Shown here: in pieces, positions 5,067 through 7,194 of the stretch
How the letters are laid out: every line of letters starts with the position of its first letter
Numbering within the stretch: the first letter of the stretch is position 1
Source: Thermoplasmata archaeon
GTDB taxonomy: Archaea > Thermoplasmatota > E2 > UBA202 > JdFR-43
Reading direction: 5' to 3'
NCBI GenBank assembly: GCA_021158865.1
Contig: JAGGSX010000082.1
Span: 1-7,194, forward strand
DNA length: 7,194 nucleotides
The notes under the pieces: model-generated
What the model saw: the letters and a program-made list of their open reading frames with translations, nothing else
Databases searched by the model: none
Told to the model about the DNA's origin: nothing
Program-made: the position numbers and the translations under genes

Positions 5067-5798
5067 ATGAAGAAAATAGCTCATATATCTGATATACATA
5101 TCGGCTCTCCTTACTTTGTGGATGAATGGGGCAGGTATGTAATCAAAAAGGTGAATGAAGAAAAACCAGAAATTTTGGTGGTAACTGGAGATATAACAGA
5201 CGACGGGGTTTTAGAAATGTATGAAGAAGCAAAAAAATATTTAGATGAAATCAATGTTGATAAAAAGATACTGGTTCCTGGAAATCATGATTCAAGGCAT
5301 GCTGGCTACGTTATCTTTGAAAAATTTTTTGGAAGCAGGTATCCTTTTTATGAAGACAGCAAGGTTGCAATATTTGGCATTGATTCTTCACAGCCAGACT
5401 TAAACACAGGACATATAGGGAGAGAGCATTATGAAGAAATAAAGGAAAAACTATCAAATCCAGAGAAATTCAACATATTAGCTCTTCATCATCATTTAAT
5501 ACCTGTTCCGAGGACTGGTAGAGAAAGACAGATACCACTTGATGCGGGAGATGTGCTGGAGCTTTGCACAAGTTCAAATATAAAGATGGTTCTTTCAGGT
5601 CACCGCCATCTGAGATGGTGGTGGAATCTTGATGGGACTTACTTTATTACTGGAGGCACAGCAACAACAAAAAAATTGAATGGCATTTCCTATCCTTCTT
5701 TCAATATAATTGAAATCTATAAAGATAAAGTTTCGATTAGAGAAATAAATGTTAGAGATAAAAAATCCAGGGAAATACTCGGATTCGAAAGAAAATGA
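5067..5798 (+). CDS. Calcineurin-like metallophosphoesterase (CpdA/class III PDE-like)
   Basis: This 243-residue protein is a two-metal phosphoesterase. All motifs are in order: DIHIG (D9, H11), GDITDDG (41-47), GNHDSR (72-77), the HHH cluster (141-143) and GHRHL (178-182). The arrangement, with a compact core and no extra domain, resembles CpdA-type cyclic-nucleotide phosphodiesterases and related enzymes, but substrates in this family cannot be told from the motifs. It could act on nucleotides, phosphoproteins or lipids. No signal peptide or membrane segment is seen, so it should be cytoplasmic. It has its own promoter 63 bp after the JAMM gene. Its TGA stop directly abuts the stop of the convergent permease gene (TGATCA, 5796-5801). 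A functional link to the ubiquitin-like genes is possible but only suggested by position. Confidence 0.88.
   Translation: MKKIAHISDIHIGSPYFVDEWGRYVIKKVNEEKPEILVVTGDITDDGVLEMYEEAKKYLDEINVDKKILVPGNHDSRHAGYVIFEKFFGSRYPFYEDSKVAIFGIDSSQPDLNTGHIGREHYEEIKEKLSNPEKFNILALHHHLIPVPRTGRERQIPLDAGDVLELCTSSNIKMVLSGHRHLRWWWNLDGTYFITGGTATTKKLNGISYPSFNIIEIYKDKVSIREINVRDKKSREILGFERK
5760..5765 (-). terminator. Possible U-tract terminator of the permease transcript
   Basis: Six A on the plus strand give U6 in the permease RNA about 34 nt past its stop, inside the end of the phosphoesterase gene. Archaeal RNA polymerase can stop at short U-tracts, but A-runs are common in this DNA, so support is weak. Confidence 0.2.
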
Positions 5799-6782
5799 TC
5801 ATTTTATTGCCCAGTATTTCCTGATTTTTTTCCACAGTTTCACATATCCTATAAGGAATGGTATCTGAAGCAAAGGAGTTATTGCCGGCGGTATAGCCAT
5901 GAGCCCCATGCCTGCCGCCATCGCTATTGCCATTGCTGTTCCTTCATTTTTACCTGTGGATGTAAATGTTATTGCCATGTGGTCTTCATAAGGGATGCCA
6001 ACTTTTTTATTCATGAAAGTGAATAGCAATAATGTTATCGCATAGTATAAAACAAGGGGTAATAAAGCACTCATCACCATATCTGGCTTCTTTGCAATCA
6101 AACTTGCTTTTTCCATGAATATTAAAAATACAATTGCATACATTCCCAGTAGAGAGATGGAAGGGAATAAAGGTTTTATTTCTTCAAATTTTTCTACTCC
6201 TGCCTTCTTAATCAAAGAAATTCTTGTAATATATCCAAATATCAATGGTATGAAAACAACTATTATTATTGTTTTGATGAGAAGCCATATTGGCAATGGA
6301 ATATTATATTGAGATGCAAATAAGGAGAGCCAGCCCGGAACAGTTATTATTGCGAGGGTAAAACTCATTGCTACAATTATTGTTGCAAGTTCAAGATTTC
6401 CTTCTGTAAATCCAGTATATGCAATGCTCATTGATGAGCATGGAACAACGACAGCAAGCAGCAAGCCAAGAGCGAGCTGATTATTGACATTGCTTATTAT
6501 TGCTAAACCATACATTAGCAAAGGGGCATAAACCAATCCCATTACCAGAGCTATTGCCAATTGTTTCAATGATTTTGACGCTCTCTTTAATGCTTCTATC
6601 CTTAAATTAATCATCATTGGGTATATCATTGAAATAACAACAATCTGATTCAAAATTTTAAGCATCGCACCATATTTTTTCACATTTACATGTAAGCCTG
6701 TATAAAATCCAAGAAGCATAAAGATAATTACATATAAAGGCAGGAATTTATCTAAATGTTTTTTCAATCTTAAAAAATTCAT
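5799..6782 (-). CDS. ACR3 / bile acid:sodium symporter family permease
   Basis: This 327-residue membrane protein has about ten hydrophobic segments (first near residues 13-30, last near 296-314) and belongs to the BART superfamily of arsenite (ACR3) and bile-acid-type carriers. Two features favour the ACR3 side. One is a Cys in VVPCSSMSIAYTGFTEG (C115), where ACR3 has its conserved APCT Cys. The other is a Glu in the later unwound helix, KNEGTAMAIAMA (E280), near the position of the conserved ACR3 Glu. Family members of the bile-acid type normally lack that Cys. No ArsR or ArsC gene is near, so the substrate is open: arsenite, another oxyanion or an organic acid. The frame extends to a TTG at 6794, but ATG 6782 has GAGGG 5 nt upstream and starts the natural N-terminus. 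It begins 1 nt after the broken stress-protein gene and shares its promoter. Confidence 0.8.
   Translation of the reverse strand: MNFLRLKKHLDKFLPLYVIIFMLLGFYTGLHVNVKKYGAMLKILNQIVVISMIYPMMINLRIEALKRASKSLKQLAIALVMGLVYAPLLMYGLAIISNVNNQLALGLLLAVVVPCSSMSIAYTGFTEGNLELATIIVAMSFTLAIITVPGWLSLFASQYNIPLPIWLLIKTIIIVVFIPLIFGYITRISLIKKAGVEKFEEIKPLFPSISLLGMYAIVFLIFMEKASLIAKKPDMVMSALLPLVLYYAITLLLFTFMNKKVGIPYEDHMAITFTSTGKNEGTAMAIAMAAGMGLMAIPPAITPLLQIPFLIGYVKLWKKIRKYWAIK
5825..5831 (+). terminator. Possible U-tract terminator of the phosphoesterase transcript
   Basis: A run of seven T lies 26 nt past the phosphoesterase stop, inside the convergent permease gene. There is no strong stem before it. It mirrors the A6 run for the opposite strand. 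Confidence 0.27.
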
Positions 6783-6783
6783 T

Positions 6784-7089
6784 TTATCCCTCAAATGATT
6801 TTATTAGCAAGACTGCCTTCTTTGTTTTTTTCAAAACCCTCATGGTTGTGGAGCCAAAAATTTCATGTGAAAAATTTAATTTTCCATGGGATGGCAAAAT
6901 TATCAATGAAACATTTTCTTCTTCTGCTATTTTAATTATTTCTTCATAAGGAATACCAACCCTTACAATGATTTTTGTATTCCCTGCAATTTTTTTAACG
7001 CTTTCTTTAATTTCATTTACTTGACTTTGCCATTTCAAGCTAATTATACTGCCATTGTATAATTTGCCAATTGCAATTTTTTATTACAT
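6784..7089 (-). pseudogene. Universal stress protein (UspA) remnant with stops after the ATG
   Basis: The last 84 codons (from TTG 7038) encode the C-terminal half of a UspA-fold protein: GIPYEEIIKIAEEENVSLIILPSHGK, then FGSTTMRVLKKT and AVLLIK, matching the family's G-x-P...A...DLIV...HG...GS...V pattern. The usual G-x2-G of the ATP loop is altered (PSHG). Upstream in the same frame are ATG (7089), two TAA codons, and then KIAIGKLYNGS, which looks like the family's opening KIAIGxDGS. From the ATG to the stop there are only about 101 codons against roughly 140-150 in the family. The segment between the opening strand and WQSQVNEI is therefore shortened by about 40-50 residues. The ATG retains a strong ribosome site and TATA box. 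Most likely this is a decayed gene with an internal deletion. A TTG-started 84-residue product is possible but has no ribosome site. Confidence 0.6.
6788..6792 (-). promoter_or_regulatory. Ribosome site that sets the permease start
   Basis: GAGGG on the minus strand lies 5 nt before ATG 6782, within the last codons of the upstream stress-protein frame. It favours ATG 6782 over the in-frame TTG at 6794. Confidence 0.6.
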
Positions 7090-7093
7090 TTTA

Positions 7094-7100
7094 CCACCTC
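7094..7100 (-). promoter_or_regulatory. Strong ribosome site before ATG-TAA-TAA
   Basis: GAGGTGG on the minus strand, 4 nt before ATG 7089, is among the best Shine-Dalgarno matches in the window. It marks 7089 as the original start of the stress-protein gene although the next two codons are stops. Confidence 0.6.
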
Positions 7101-7128
7101 AGGTTCAAGCTTTTGTCTTCATAACGCC

Positions 7129-7136
7129 GTATAAAA
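7129..7136 (-). promoter_or_regulatory. TATA box of the stress-protein/permease unit
   Basis: TTTTATAC on the minus strand is a near-ideal archaeal TATA box. It predicts a transcript start near 7107 and a leader of about 18 nt that carries the GAGGTGG site. It would drive the stress-protein remnant and the permease together. Confidence 0.6.
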
Positions 7137-7138
7137 TC

Positions 7139-7165
7139 ACCAAAAATTGCCAAAATTTTGGGTGT
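7139..7165. promoter_or_regulatory. Inverted repeat just upstream of the stress-protein TATA box
   Basis: CCAAAATTTTGG (7150-7161) is a perfect 12-bp palindrome, and it lies within a longer imperfect inverted repeat bounded by CACC at 7139 and GGTG at 7161-7164. Its place directly beyond the TATA/TFB element makes it a candidate operator or activator site for the permease unit. The rest of 7166-7194 shows no supported feature. An ATG at 7179 (+) opens a frame that runs off the window and cannot be judged. Confidence 0.3.
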
Positions 7166-7194
7166 AACATTGCTCAAAATGTGGAAACGAAAGC

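Noticed and set aside
7179..7194. ATG 7179 (+) as the start of another gene
   Set aside because: Only five codons are visible and there is no convincing promoter or ribosome site.

Overview
This window is AT-rich archaeal DNA. The signs are an archaeal-type RNase J, TATA-like boxes about 25 nt ahead of starts or of short leaders, GAGG/GGTG Shine-Dalgarno sites, and a compact gene set with eukaryote-like ubiquitin components. I cannot name the lineage from sequence alone. An uncultivated archaeal group is likely (inference).

Layout from left to right. (1) 102-1406 (+) encodes RNase J. (2) 1410-2751 (-) holds pyrF and pyrE, the last two steps of UMP synthesis. The two genes overlap by 8 bp, and pyrE is convergent with RNase J across a 3-bp gap. 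(3) 2842-5003 (+) is the centrepiece, a minimal ubiquitin-like conjugation locus. It encodes a UBA3-like E1, a beta-grasp ubiquitin-like protein with a diglycine and an 8-residue tail, an E2 with HPN and a catalytic Cys, and an Rpn11-like JAMM protease with a complete E/HxH/S/D site. Ubl, E2 and JAMM genes overlap end to end. No RING-type E3 is present. (4) 5067-5798 (+) encodes a calcineurin-like metallophosphoesterase with its own promoter. (5) 5799-6782 (-) encodes an ACR3/bile-acid-symporter family permease. It is preceded by what looks like a broken, shortened universal stress protein gene (6784-7089, -) that keeps an excellent promoter, ribosome site and ATG but has two in-frame TAA codons directly after the ATG.

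How the genes may work together. The JAMM protease should trim the 8-residue tail of the Ubl to expose Gly-Gly. The E1 adenylates the C-terminus and takes it as a thioester, the E2 receives it, and the JAMM enzyme can also remove the Ubl from targets. This arrangement resembles the Caldiarchaeum ubiquitin-like operon and also the RING-less bacterial Ubl/E2/JAB/E1 (Bil-type) operons. The genes on either side look like ordinary metabolism and RNA turnover and do not reveal the target.

Several starts were revised on ribosome-site and promoter evidence: E1 at 2842, pyrF at 2751 and the permease at 6782. pyrE appears to use TTG at 2048. Unusual points are a 45-bp block of about 87% GC inside the JAMM gene's N-terminal extension, diglycine codons of the Ubl that double as the E2 ribosome site, and non-standard active-site motifs in both pyrimidine enzymes.
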